64,000 nucleotides of DNA from assembly GCF_014692505.1 (NCBI RefSeq), contig NZ_JACNYK010000002.1:744001-808000 (forward strand), written 5' to 3'. Below the pieces are notes generated by a model. That model did no database searches, was not told where the DNA came from, and worked only from the letters and a program-made list of their open reading frames with translations. Origin of the DNA: Sphingobacterium arenae (GTDB lineage: Bacteria > Bacteroidota > Bacteroidia > Sphingobacteriales > Sphingobacteriaceae). Below are positions 1-10,068 of the stretch, piece by piece. Numbering within the stretch: position 1 is the stretch's first letter; the number at the start of each line of letters is the position of its first letter. Position numbers and translations under genes: made by a program.

Positions 1-1379
1 TGAGAAAACGTTTCTATAATCCGGCCCAGTTGTTCATATCGAGCTTTTTGCTACTGATCTGTCTGGGGACATGCCTGTTGAAGCTGCCGTTTGCCCTCCA
101 GACACCACTGTCTTGGATCGATGCACTTTTTACATCGACAAGTGCTGTATGTGTTACAGGGCTGATCGTGGTCGATACGGCAAGCCATTTTACGTTCTGG
201 GGCCAGCTCATCATTATGCTACTCATTCAGGCCGGAGGGATAGGTATCCTGTCTTTCGCGGCATTGTTCACTTACTTCCTGAAAGGCGGCAGCACGTATG
301 AAAATCAGCTGGCCGTAGGGACCTATTCGAATACCGAACGTATGTCTGAAGTATTTGTCTTACTCCGGCGTATGATATGGGTCACAGTAGGGATTGAGCT
401 GGTGGGGGCATTGGGGATTTTCTGGAGCCTGGGCGAAGGTAACGGGCTCCCTTTGGGGAAGCGGATATTCTTTTCGCTTTTCCACTCCATATCTTCTTTT
501 TGCAATGCGGGTTTTTCTACTATGTCCAACGGCTTGATGGAAAGTACCGTTATACATAACTATAGCCTACAGTTTGTCATCTCCTTGATCTATATCTTTG
601 GCGGTTTGGGATTTCCCATCGTAGTAAACGTACTTCAATATATCAAGCACGTCTACCGAAGGATTGTCGGAAAATGGACATTAAGGGGTAGTTTCCACCG
701 ACCATGGGTGCTGAACATCAACAGCAAGATCAACCTTGTTACAACCGGGCTTATAACCCTCTTGGCAACATTGGTAATCTATATAAATGAATATGGTAAC
801 GTTCTTTCGCCCCATGACGGTATCGGAAAACTGGTCATCGCCTTTTCCACGGCTACAACACCAAGGACTGCCGGATTCAACAGTATAGATTTCGGCGCAT
901 TGCAGTTCTCAACGATCATCTTTGTTATGCTGCTGATGTGGATAGGTGCCTCTCCCAACTCTACGGGAGGAGGTATAAAAACGAGCACAATTGCCCTCGC
1001 CGTTATGAATGTACTGAGTCTTGCCAGGGGGAAAGACCGTACCGAGGTTCTCGGCAGAGAGATCGGCGCGGTATCCATAAAAAGAGCTTTTGCAACGATG
1101 TTTCTCTCTCTGTTTACTATCGGTGTGGCCATTTTTTCGATTTCGTTCTTCGAGCCTAATCGCCCGTTACTTGAAATCGCATTCGAGTGCTTTTCGGCCT
1201 ACAGCACCGTAGGCCTATCCCTCGGCGTGACGGGCAGTTTTGCGACAGGAAGTAAGATCATACTGATTATCGTCATGTTTGTGGGACGGGTAACGATGCT
1301 GTCCGTACTCATTGCTTTTATTAAAAAAACAAAATATACACATTACAAGTATGCTCAGGAAGAGCTTACTATCTATTGA
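1..1379 (+). CDS. ktrB: TrkH/KtrB-family potassium uptake membrane subunit (first base of start codon missing)
   Basis: The product is the ion-conducting subunit of a Trk/Ktr potassium uptake system in the inner membrane. The frame is open to the left edge, where the window begins with TG followed by codons for RKRFYNPAQ, so an ATG whose A lies just outside is the likely start; the TTG at 30 would cut into the first membrane helix. Family pore-loop motifs are visible: FNAGFS, TTPRTAGFN and SPNSTGGGIKTST. About ten hydrophobic segments and a length near 458 residues fit KtrB/TrkH. The regulatory subunit gene follows after 8 bases, so the two form an operon. Confidence 0.92.
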   Translation, partial: RKRFYNPAQLFISSFLLLICLGTCLLKLPFALQTPLSWIDALFTSTSAVCVTGLIVVDTASHFTFWGQLIIMLLIQAGGIGILSFAALFTYFLKGGSTYENQLAVGTYSNTERMSEVFVLLRRMIWVTVGIELVGALGIFWSLGEGNGLPLGKRIFFSLFHSISSFCNAGFSTMSNGLMESTVIHNYSLQFVISLIYIFGGLGFPIVVNVLQYIKHVYRRIVGKWTLRGSFHRPWVLNINSKINLVTTGLITLLATLVIYINEYGNVLSPHDGIGKLVIAFSTATTPRTAGFNSIDFGALQFSTIIFVMLLMWIGASPNSTGGGIKTSTIALAVMNVLSLARGKDRTEVLGREIGAVSIKRAFATMFLSLFTIGVAIFSISFFEPNRPLLEIAFECFSAYSTVGLSLGVTGSFATGSKIILIIVMFVGRVTMLSVLIAFIKKTKYTHYKYAQEELTIY

Positions 1380-1387
1380 TACATGTT

Positions 1388-2065
1388 ATGAAATTTATAG
1401 TTGTAGGATTGGGGAATTTTGGTGCGTCACTTGCGGAAAAGCTGACCATGCAGGGCAATGAGGTTATTGGGGTGGATCAACGTATCGAAAAGATCAGCGC
1501 ATTAAAGGAAAAGATTACCCATACCATATGCCTAGACGCGACCGACGAGGTAGCTTTTTCTACCCTGCCATTAAAAAATACGGATGTGGTCGTCGTAGCC
1601 ATTGGTGAAGACGAAGGTGCGAATATCATGGTTTCTGCTCTATGTAGAGAGGTGCAAGTCAAGCGTCTCATCAGTAGGGCTGTAAATCGTCTACACGAGA
1701 AGGTACTGGGCGCACTGGGTATTTCGGAAATTGCCCATCCCGAGGAAGAATCTGCTGAACGCTGGTCCAAACGTCTCTGCATGACGGGGCTGGTAGATTC
1801 TTTCGAACTGAATAGTAATTATTCCATCGTAGAGGTAGTCGTGCCACAAAAATATGTGGGCAGATCTATACAGGAGATCGGCTTCCGGGAAAAGTATGAA
1901 CTGTTAGTACTGACTATCCTAAAGAATACAGAACAACGTACATCCTTCGGAAAAAATATAGTGACGACTGTGCTGCACGGCGTACCCCGACCTGATACGA
2001 TTTTAGAAGAGGGGGATATACTCGCTATATACGGTTATAATGACCATATCAAGGCTTTTCTGTGA
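1388..2065 (+). CDS. ktrA: KtrA/TrkA-family potassium channel regulatory subunit
   Basis: This is the cytoplasmic gating subunit of the Ktr system. The N-terminal RCK domain opens with a Rossmann nucleotide-binding loop GLGNFG at about residues 7-12 and an acidic residue after the second strand (GVDQ). A TrkA-C domain occupies roughly residues 140-225. At 225 residues with one RCK unit it is KtrA-like rather than the double-length TrkA of enterobacteria. ATG at 1388 is preferred: a TTG in frame at 1376 would overlap the ktrB stop codon. The position directly behind ktrB supports the assignment. Confidence 0.9.
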   Translation: MKFIVVGLGNFGASLAEKLTMQGNEVIGVDQRIEKISALKEKITHTICLDATDEVAFSTLPLKNTDVVVVAIGEDEGANIMVSALCREVQVKRLISRAVNRLHEKVLGALGISEIAHPEEESAERWSKRLCMTGLVDSFELNSNYSIVEVVVPQKYVGRSIQEIGFREKYELLVLTILKNTEQRTSFGKNIVTTVLHGVPRPDTILEEGDILAIYGYNDHIKAFL

Positions 2066-2335
2066 CCTAACAGTCGGTACAGTCATCGAGAAAATCCACT
2101 CTCATTTTCTGTCGATTTCACTTACTTTCAGTTCCCCATGGAAATGAATAACAAGGGCTATTTCTTTATTAGCTCTTCACCCTATTTCGAAAATACCGTT
2201 CCGTCGAATCATTTTGCATCTACGCATTTGCATAATGCTTTGCTGATTTACAAGAAAGAATTTCAACCTTTAGAATTTTTAGATAAAGCCTTCACCATAA
2301 TTTGAAATAATGCGCTGTCTTTTAGCATTCTTTCC

Positions 2336-2343
2336 TACTTTTG
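2336..2343 (+). promoter_or_regulatory. Bacteroidetes -7 box (TACTTTTG) for the 2360 receptor
   Basis: The octamer TACTTTTG matches the Bacteroidetes -7 consensus TAnnTTTG and lies 16 bases before the ATG at 2360. No convincing TTTG -33 element was found at the usual spacing, so this is a motif match only. Confidence 0.45.
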
Positions 2344-2359
2344 AAAAAAATCAAACTTC

Positions 2360-4804
2360 ATGAACAGATTTCTCATCCTGCTCGGCTTTTTCTTTACGCT
2401 TCATATGGCTTATGCACAAAGCTCCAAACTTTCTGGTATTGTTAAAGACTCTATTTCGACTACAGCAATAGCCTATGCCAGTGTTGGTTTATTGGATACC
2501 AACAATAAGGTCGTCGATGGGATGATGACAGATTCATTAGGTAATTTTAGTTTTTCCAATCTACAAAAAGGGAGATATAGTTTAATTGTTAAATTCATTG
2601 GTTACAATCAAAAGAAAACTACAGTAGAAATAAAAGGTCAGAAAATAATAGATGTCGGTTCCATCCTTATCTCCAGTGCCAGTAATAGTTTGGAACAAGT
2701 TAGCGTTACAGCCAATGCATCAGGACAAAAACACGGTAGTGACAGACAGAGCTACCAAGCTAGCCAATATAAGAATGCAGTCGGCGGAACCGCATTGGAC
2801 ATTGTTAAGAACCTGCCCTCGGCCACGGTAGATGCCAATGGAAATATCAGTATGAGAGGTAACACCGGCATAATCGTGCTGATCAACGGAAAACCATCAT
2901 TTCTAGATCCGGCAACGATACTAAACCAAATAGCGGCTAACGATGTCACAGAGGTGGAATATATAACCAGCCCTACAGCGCAGTTTGACCCGGACGGCAA
3001 GGGTGGTATTATCAATTTAAAGACAAAAAAATCTGCAACCAATGGGTTTGCATGGGTACTCAACCTTCAGGGTGGACTACCGAGTATTGACGATTACGAT
3101 AACCGCGAAGTTCAAAAGCGCTTCGGCGGCGACATTGCTTTCCAGTACAGACAAGACAAATTGGAACTGAATGGTTCTGCGAACTACTTAAGGAATGACA
3201 ATGCAGGATTTCGAGATGGTGATGTCAATACGATTATCGGAGACCGACAAACCTTCTTCCCTTCCGAGGGGGAACGTAGCTTTGATAAATATAATTTTGG
3301 AATCAGATTGAACGGTGCCTATGAAATATCCGATAAGCATTCCGTAAATTTAGGCGTATTGGCCTCCAGAAAGTTTCAGGACCGTGTTGCCGATATTCAT
3401 TATACCAATAGAACGATTAGACCATCCACAAATCAAGAGATATCCAGGACAAACTACTTTAACCCAAACCTCCAAAATAAGCAAGGAGAATTTTATCTAT
3501 TGGATTTCTCTTACCAATACAAGATCAATGATGCTCATTCCCTACAATTGGGTGCCATTTACGAATATGCTAACATCTATGGTTCCACTAGAAATGGAAA
3601 TATTGAAAATGAGACCGACACCGTACAATGGACACATAACACTTATACCAATCCATTGCGAGGGTTAAGGCTTTCTTTACAGCATAGCTGGACATTAGAA
3701 AATGCAGAATTATTAACAGGGTATCAATTAAGAAATGATAGACAGCAAGGTAATTTCGAATATTTTGCATCAGAAAATGGGGCAAATAACCTTGAATTAA
3801 TTCCAGCGTTTACCGGAAAATTGAATGCAACCAATAATGTTCATGCTTTTTTTTCGCAATACGACCGTAGCTTCAAGAATACGCAGCTTTCGTTAGGTCT
3901 ACGTTATGAATATTATCAACGTGATCTGCTTTTGGTAAATACGAATAAAGAATATCCATACGACATTCATCAACTATATCCTACTTTCAATTTAATGCAT
4001 GATCTAGGTTCTGGCTGGTCATGGAAATTATCGGCGGCAAGGAGAGTTCAGCGAAACAACAATTTTGAACTTAACCCGATCCCTGAACGCGAACATTCTG
4101 AAACTCTCGAGCAGGGGGATCCCGAATTGTTACCTGAATTTACTACCAATGCAGAAACAGGATTGGTGAAGAAATTAAAAGCAGGTAGTATCTTTTTGAA
4201 CGCTTATTACCAACATACCAAAAACCCTATTCAACGGGTGAATTCTGTTTATGCAGACACTATCCTTAGCCGTGTTTTCACCAATGCAGATCAGGCATCT
4301 CGCTATGGAGTGGAGTTTGGAGGGGAAGACAAATTATTGTCTTGGTTGAAAGTTAACGGCGGTCTTAACCTATATAACTATAAAATTTCAGGACAGGTAT
4401 TGGATTACCAAGAAACGAGAACAAATCAAGATTGGGTGTACTCCATAAATGCCGGTGTTCAAGCAGATCTGCCAAAAAATTGGAGTACTGGCTTACAGGT
4501 AAACTACCTTTCAGAAAGACCGACTGTACAAGGTAGGGATTCGAGATTTGTGACTCCTCATTTCAATTTAAATAGGGCTTTCCTAAAAGGAGCAATAACT
4601 GCGCAATTGCAGTGGCAGTTTATAGAACTTGGTGATTGGGGGGTGAACGAACAACGGATCACAACATTCTCCAATGATTTCTATACCACTACAAATTACA
4701 TTTATGAAAAGAATGTGTTTTTAGTTAATCTGAATTTTAATCTTCACAAGTTAAACCAAATATTAAAACTACCAAAGAGTGAGTTTGGAGAAAAAGAGTT
4801 TTAG
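2360..4804 (+). CDS. TonB-dependent receptor / outer-membrane beta-barrel family protein
   Basis: An outer-membrane protein of the carboxypeptidase-regulatory-like plus beta-barrel type (OMP_b-brl_3 family). A signal peptide (MNRFLILLGFFFTLHMAYAQ) is followed by a CarboxypepD_reg-like domain at about residues 22-105, a plug-like region at about 135-225 (VKNLPSATVDANGN, MRGNTGIIVLINGKP) and a long aromatic-rich barrel. The 814-residue length is normal. No substrate can be read from the sequence. It stands alone, without a SusD partner or sigma/anti-sigma pair. Its stop codon overlaps the stop of a histidine kinase remnant on the other strand. Confidence 0.85.
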   Translation: MNRFLILLGFFFTLHMAYAQSSKLSGIVKDSISTTAIAYASVGLLDTNNKVVDGMMTDSLGNFSFSNLQKGRYSLIVKFIGYNQKKTTVEIKGQKIIDVGSILISSASNSLEQVSVTANASGQKHGSDRQSYQASQYKNAVGGTALDIVKNLPSATVDANGNISMRGNTGIIVLINGKPSFLDPATILNQIAANDVTEVEYITSPTAQFDPDGKGGIINLKTKKSATNGFAWVLNLQGGLPSIDDYDNREVQKRFGGDIAFQYRQDKLELNGSANYLRNDNAGFRDGDVNTIIGDRQTFFPSEGERSFDKYNFGIRLNGAYEISDKHSVNLGVLASRKFQDRVADIHYTNRTIRPSTNQEISRTNYFNPNLQNKQGEFYLLDFSYQYKINDAHSLQLGAIYEYANIYGSTRNGNIENETDTVQWTHNTYTNPLRGLRLSLQHSWTLENAELLTGYQLRNDRQQGNFEYFASENGANNLELIPAFTGKLNATNNVHAFFSQYDRSFKNTQLSLGLRYEYYQRDLLLVNTNKEYPYDIHQLYPTFNLMHDLGSGWSWKLSAARRVQRNNNFELNPIPEREHSETLEQGDPELLPEFTTNAETGLVKKLKAGSIFLNAYYQHTKNPIQRVNSVYADTILSRVFTNADQASRYGVEFGGEDKLLSWLKVNGGLNLYNYKISGQVLDYQETRTNQDWVYSINAGVQADLPKNWSTGLQVNYLSERPTVQGRDSRFVTPHFNLNRAFLKGAITAQLQWQFIELGDWGVNEQRITTFSNDFYTTTNYIYEKNVFLVNLNFNLHKLNQILKLPKSEFGEKEF

Positions 4805-4986
4805 GATTTTTGCTTCCTAAAGTTCCTAAAAGGCAATATCTTTGGCTGGATATTGTTTTCGACCGTCATGTATTCGTTATCAATATTAATGGTGATATTT
4901 AATGTTGATTCTTCAGTTGCGGTGTTGTGTTTGAATGCGTTCTCTATAAGCAGTTGAATGATACCAGTATTGTGATTTAAGAGAGA
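4801..4986 (-). pseudogene. C-terminal remnant of a LytS-type sensor histidine kinase
   Basis: The minus strand reads as about 61 codons including the ATPase N-box LLIENAFKHN, then LNITINIDNEYMTVENNIQP, the classical pattern of the HATPase domain of LytS/YehU-family kinases. It has no start codon: a TGA lies in frame immediately upstream (4987-4989). It ends in a TAA shortly after the ENNIQP strand, before any G-box, so it is cut at both ends. The stop overlaps the converging stop of the receptor at 4804. A decayed two-component gene is the best reading; no response regulator remains nearby. Confidence 0.7.
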
Positions 4987-5000
4987 TCAAAACTAATCTG

Positions 5001-5040
5001 CTGGTGCAGGTGACGCTGCTGCTCACCATGACCGCACCAG
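5001..5040. repeat. Nested inverted repeat
   Basis: CTGGTGC (5001-5007) pairs with GCACCAG (5034-5040), and GGTGA (5009-5013) pairs with TCACC (5023-5027) inside it. The structure lies between the kinase remnant and the HD gene, downstream of the minus-strand HD gene, so it could act as a terminator, though no T tract follows. Confidence 0.45.
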
Positions 5041-5050
5041 CCAGTATAAC

Positions 5051-5073
5051 ATTCATCAGCAGATCTGTGAGGA
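5051..5073. repeat. 23-bp repeat, copy 1
   Basis: A 23-base stretch beginning ATTCATCAGCAG and ending CTGTGAGGA is repeated exactly at 12391-12413. Both copies lie a short way beyond the 3' end of a minus-strand gene (20 and 55 bases respectively). Confidence 0.7.
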
Positions 5074-5092
5074 CGAGTAATCACGCTGGTTT

Positions 5093-5965
5093 TTAACGCA
5101 TTTCTGATAATTTTAAGATTTGATCATTTATTATGACTTCAGGATCCACTATACGTTTTTTAGTTTTCAACTTTTTATTTTTCAACCCGTTCTCCCGGAT
5201 TCTATCAATCCACTGCATTAAATTTAATTTCTGATTTATCTTATCCATAAGATAAAAGTCGTCCTCAAAAAAATCCTGTTCTTCAATGATCCCTGTTCCC
5301 AAACAGTTTTTAATTATTTCCTTCATTATTATATTTATCTCTACATTTTCCTCACTTTCAAAATATTCAGCTATAAGGAAGTTGTACTTTGATTGAAACC
5401 ACTTTGCATAATCTTTTGATTTTAGGACAATTCTATCATCAAACGTCACTAAACCATTTATAAACCAAGAAATCTCTGTAAGGGTAACTTCTCCAATCTG
5501 ACACATATCCCGAAGTGTATAGTCTATCCTATCAGCTGATAAATAAGGGAGTGGGTATTCTAGGAGATTAAATTTTCCTGTATCCATAAACACCGTTCTA
5601 TCCATCTGATATTTCTCCAATACGGCGTTTAATTCACGATCCTTTAAAACTTCGTGATATCTTTGTTCATGGTAATCCTCCTCTTCGACTTCGAGTACAT
5701 AATCAATTAAATGAGAAAATGCGGTATGCGAAATATCATGGATTAATCCGGCAATTTGTTCTTCAATGCTTCCGCCTAGTTTTTTTATGATGAGCATTAC
5801 CCCAATCGAATGCTCGAATCTTGTATGATTTACTTTCGGGTTAATTAAAAAAATAGAACCTCCCTGATGAATTTTCTTCAATCGCTGAAAGACATTCGTG
5901 TTTATGATGTCTTCAATTACTCCTGAAAATTCAAACTCTCCATATATTTTATCTCTATATTTCAT
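5093..5965 (-). CDS. HD-domain phosphohydrolase (dGTPase/SAMHD1-like superfamily)
   Basis: A cytoplasmic HD-superfamily metal-dependent phosphohydrolase. The signature is clear: H47 in KVNHTRFEH, H52, the HD doublet at residues 76-77 in GLIHDISHTAFSH, and the further histidines H80 and H85. The N-terminal phrase VFQRLKKIHQGG is typical of dGTP triphosphohydrolase-like HD proteins. Substrate cannot be decided; some relatives act on dNTPs, including in phage defence. At 290 residues it is shorter than true dGTPases. It is monocistronic. A 32-bp piece of the same coding sequence (the FLINPKVNH region) recurs at 7630. Confidence 0.82.
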   Translation of the reverse strand: MKYRDKIYGEFEFSGVIEDIINTNVFQRLKKIHQGGSIFLINPKVNHTRFEHSIGVMLIIKKLGGSIEEQIAGLIHDISHTAFSHLIDYVLEVEEEDYHEQRYHEVLKDRELNAVLEKYQMDRTVFMDTGKFNLLEYPLPYLSADRIDYTLRDMCQIGEVTLTEISWFINGLVTFDDRIVLKSKDYAKWFQSKYNFLIAEYFESEENVEINIIMKEIIKNCLGTGIIEEQDFFEDDFYLMDKINQKLNLMQWIDRIRENGLKNKKLKTKKRIVDPEVIINDQILKLSEMR

Positions 5966-6197
5966 TTTAGTGGTTGTCCGTAAAGCAAATGGTAATAATC
6001 TGCTTTATTTTAGTTTCATCGTGCAAAGTTTTTGTACATGAACCCATCATCATGTAAAGATGATTTATTTTTTTATACACGACAAATATATTAGATATAG
6101 CTAAACAGACTGTAAAAATAGAAATTCTGGGAAAAAATCCTATTTTGATGGACAACAATAAGGTTGGCAGGTTGTTTATGTGTTTATTTTTTAGTGT

Positions 6198-7508
6198 TTA
6201 CCGATGGTCTGCCTTCAAGTTCTTCTTTGATTTTGATTTTACCTTTACTTGATCGATCGAGACACCATTACGATCGTAGAGTGTCAGTATTAAATGCTTT
6301 TTGCTCGCTTTCATAATTAGGGCTCCGACGGTCTTGCTCCCTTCTGTCCAACGAGTCTTGATAAGATCCTTGTTGTGGAGCAGATCGTCCATAGATCGTC
6401 CTCTTGCGTTGTCCGATGACGGTGTTTGTATGTATACGGTTCCTTTTGAACCATCGGTTTCTTCGTTGGCATATACAGCATTGGTTCGAACGTAGATATG
6501 GTTGTTGCCACTGATAGCAAGATCCACTCCGTATTCGTCAAATAATTCTCGCCAACGACTGTATTGCGAGCTCCTACCATCATTCCCCATAAACCATTGG
6601 TAATGTGATACGACAACCACATATTTTGCGGGATTGTTTTTGATGACTTTCTTTGTCCAATCTTGTGCTTTTGAGAGACCTTCATCACTTTTCATTGCCT
6701 CGTTGTTGAGCATAACAAATAGCGTCTCGCCGTAGGTAAAATGATAGCATACTCCGATTTCTCTGCCATAACCATTGGGTGGGTTGTTATTCACGTTGCG
6801 GAAAAATTCGTTACTCTGTTTGTGTTGTCGCGTCATATCATCGTGGTTGCCGTTGACACCAGCCCATACGTAGTCGCTGAAGGTAGAATCTGCGTACAAT
6901 GTAGGCCAGAACGAATAGCTGCCTCCCCAAGCGGATAGGTCGCCGACGTGAAGCATCATATCAAAGGAATTTTTGTTCTGTTTTTCTAGCTGCTGGATCA
7001 TCTGCATAGCCGCCTTTTGCCGGTTGGGCAGAGGGGCATAAACGTGTATGTCGGAAATGACCCCCATTGTCCACGGATCGGATTTTGGAGCTGTTTTAAA
7101 ATAACGCACCTCGCTGTCATCATGAGAAGGTGTTTTATCTGATGAGAGCTTATACTTATACGCCGTTCCTGCTTTTAGTCCCTGCAAGGCGATAGCATTG
7201 CGAATAAATTGAGCATCTTCATAGAAATCATCATTATTTGGTCTTTTTGAATAAATGCTATCGAAGACTGTACATATAGCCTGATCTGCTTGAGCGGTAA
7301 CTGCTTTTCTCCAATTCTTGTCTGTTGCCTTCGTATAAGTAATGTATGAGTCGCCGCTACCTAGATCGGTGTGCCAGTTGAGACGAATCTCGCTAGATGC
7401 GTTTTCTCCAGGGTTAGCAATGACGGTATATGCAGTAGTTTGAGCTGTAGTTGGATGGAGCCATACCAAAGCGACTATCGCAACGAGAAGATAAGTTAGT
7501 CTTTTCAT
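6198..7508 (-). CDS. Secreted purple-acid-phosphatase-like metallophosphoesterase
   Basis: A predicted exported calcineurin-like phosphoesterase with a purple acid phosphatase type N-terminal fibronectin-like domain. ATG at 7508 is chosen because it begins a signal peptide (MKRLTYLLVAIVALVWLHP...TAQ); an ATG 13 codons upstream would bury it. Metal-binding motifs follow in order: GVISDIHVY, HVGDLSAWGG, GVNGNHDDM, VVVSHYQW and ISGNNHIYVR. The family hydrolyses phosphomonoesters in the periplasm or outside the cell. No neighbour suggests a pathway. Confidence 0.85.
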   Translation of the reverse strand: MKRLTYLLVAIVALVWLHPTTAQTTAYTVIANPGENASSEIRLNWHTDLGSGDSYITYTKATDKNWRKAVTAQADQAICTVFDSIYSKRPNNDDFYEDAQFIRNAIALQGLKAGTAYKYKLSSDKTPSHDDSEVRYFKTAPKSDPWTMGVISDIHVYAPLPNRQKAAMQMIQQLEKQNKNSFDMMLHVGDLSAWGGSYSFWPTLYADSTFSDYVWAGVNGNHDDMTRQHKQSNEFFRNVNNNPPNGYGREIGVCYHFTYGETLFVMLNNEAMKSDEGLSKAQDWTKKVIKNNPAKYVVVVSHYQWFMGNDGRSSQYSRWRELFDEYGVDLAISGNNHIYVRTNAVYANEETDGSKGTVYIQTPSSDNARGRSMDDLLHNKDLIKTRWTEGSKTVGALIMKASKKHLILTLYDRNGVSIDQVKVKSKSKKNLKADHR

Positions 7509-7852
7509 CGTTTTTGGTGTTTTCGCAAATGTAGTTTTATCTATCAAAGATATAAATTTCTATCTTTCGACATGGCAAACAGACCATCGATAAGGCAGCG
7601 GCTGCCGAGGCGACCCCAATCGTCAACTTTATGATTTACCTTCGGGCTAATTAAAAAAATAATAGATACAGATATATAAAAAAACAGTACGATCATGAGA
7701 AACTTAGTTTATATTTGTTCTATAAATCGTTTACTTCCAAATAGTAAAAGTTATGGGTTAAACATTATTGTTGGTTTGAAATCTATGTCAAGGATATAGA
7801 ATATGCCAGAAATAAACACTTCGAAATTTTTTCAATACGCTAAAAATTTATT
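7509..7852. other. Gene-free stretch holding an HD-gene fragment
   Basis: This 344-base gap separates the phosphatase start (minus strand) from the DoxX gene (plus strand), so it must hold divergent promoters. Its only recognisable content is the 32-base copy of HD-gene sequence at 7630-7661. No RNA or complete ORF was recognised. Confidence 0.5.
7630..7661 (-). pseudogene. Fragment of an HD-phosphohydrolase gene
   Basis: These 32 bases match 5824-5855 inside the HD gene at 30 of 32 positions. On the minus strand they read IFLISPKVNH against FLINPKVNH in the intact gene; the similarity stops sharply at both sides. The copy is too small to function and is best seen as a fossil of a second HD gene or a short duplication. 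Confidence 0.5.
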
Positions 7853-8224
7853 ATGAAAATCATCAAATTTATTCTTTGTTTGTTATTTGGGATACTGTTT
7901 GTCAATGCAGGACTTGACAAATTCTTACACTATATGCCCGTTCCCGAAATGGATGCTGAAATTATAAAAATCGGCGAGGCTATGATGACAATGAAATGGA
8001 TTATTCCATTAACGGGAATCATTGAAATTGTCGGTGGAATCCTATTTATTTTCCCAAAAACAAGAGCCTTGGGCGCAATTGTTATTTTACCGGTAATGGT
8101 CGGAATCGTCATTCACAATATTACTTTTATGCCCAGTGGACTAATCATGGCAGGTATACTGTTCCTCATCAATTTATGGGCTATATACGACAACCGTGAA
8201 AAATATAGATTATTAATTTCATAA
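7853..8224 (+). CDS. DoxX-like small membrane protein
   Basis: A 123-residue integral membrane protein with four hydrophobic segments (about residues 3-22, 46-65, 73-88 and 97-113). Family-typical features are the N-terminal NAGLDKFLHY phrase and the GIIEIVGGILF helix. DoxX-like proteins have been linked to thiol/redox and quinone-associated functions, but the role here is open. It is followed after 17 bases by an SRPBCC protein, so the two are probably cotranscribed. A second, decayed DoxX fragment lies at 11057-11170. Confidence 0.75.
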   Translation: MKIIKFILCLLFGILFVNAGLDKFLHYMPVPEMDAEIIKIGEAMMTMKWIIPLTGIIEIVGGILFIFPKTRALGAIVILPVMVGIVIHNITFMPSGLIMAGILFLINLWAIYDNREKYRLLIS

Positions 8225-8241
8225 AAATTTAATAAAACAAG

Positions 8242-8691
8242 ATGAAAAAGCTAGAGTACAAAATAAACATCGAAGCTCCTAAAGAAGTGGTATATGAAAA
8301 AATGCTAGGGAGAGCCACCTATAAACAGTGGACATCGTTGTTCAATCCTACTTCCGATTTTGAAGGTGGCTGGAACAAGGGCGATAAAATCCGGTTTATT
8401 GGTATTTCCGAAGAAGGAAAAAAAGAAGGAATGCTTGCCCAAATAGCAGAAAACATCCCAAACGAATACGTTTCCATACGCCACTATGGGCTTGTGGATG
8501 GAAACAGCGAAATCACCGAAGGGCCGGCAGTCGAAGCTTGGGCACCGTCGTTTGAAAACTATACATTTTTGGAAGACCAGGGTATCACGACGGTGGTCGT
8601 GGAGGTGGATACCAATGAAGAATACTTCGAATATTTTAACGAGGCCTGGCCCAAAGCGCTCAACAAGTTAAAAGAAATTTCAGAGCAATAA
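8242..8691 (+). CDS. SRPBCC (START/AHSA1-like) domain protein
   Basis: A 149-residue soluble protein of the SRPBCC ligand-binding fold. It opens with the typical first strand YKINIEAPKEVVYEKML, has a central WNKGDKIRF strand-turn and closes with a long helix (EYFNEAWPKALNKLKEIS). Such proteins bind hydrophobic ligands or remodel partners; no catalytic assignment is possible. It sits 17 bases behind the DoxX gene and converges on the aldo/keto reductase at 8738. Confidence 0.75.
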   Translation: MKKLEYKINIEAPKEVVYEKMLGRATYKQWTSLFNPTSDFEGGWNKGDKIRFIGISEEGKKEGMLAQIAENIPNEYVSIRHYGLVDGNSEITEGPAVEAWAPSFENYTFLEDQGITTVVVEVDTNEEYFEYFNEAWPKALNKLKEISEQ

Positions 8692-8737
8692 GGGGAGAAA
8701 TATATTCGCCTCGCTCATTCGGCAACTAATTTTGTAA

Positions 8738-9892
<1,155 letters not shown>

Positions 9893-9939
9893 TGCTCTAT
9901 ATTTTTATTTCAAATGCGTGTTTTTTTTCATTATTTGAA

Positions 9940-9958
9940 ATCACATTACAAATGTGAT
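9940..9958. promoter_or_regulatory. Palindrome in the AKR/AraC divergent promoter region
   Basis: ATCACATT and AATGTGAT form an 8+8 inverted repeat around a 3-base centre. It lies 48 bases from the AKR start and 110 from the AraC start, a reasonable operator position. The binding protein is unknown. Confidence 0.45.
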
Positions 9959-10054
9959 AAGATAAAATGGTGGTCGGCTTATACCCATTACTGTATTAGC
10001 TACCAAAATCACTGATTGAAGTATAACAAGATACAATGGGGGGATTGATTTTTG

Positions 10055-10062
10055 TAAATTTG
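10055..10062 (+). promoter_or_regulatory. -7 box (TAAATTTG) directly before the AraC gene
   Basis: TAAATTTG matches TAnnTTTG and ends 6 bases before the ATG at 10069, implying a leaderless or nearly leaderless transcript if used. Confidence 0.4.
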
Positions 10063-10068
10063 TAGAGT

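Noticed and set aside
5967..6158. 63-codon minus-strand frame upstream of the HD gene
   Set aside because: AT-rich, no protein-like pattern; probably the promoter region of the HD gene.
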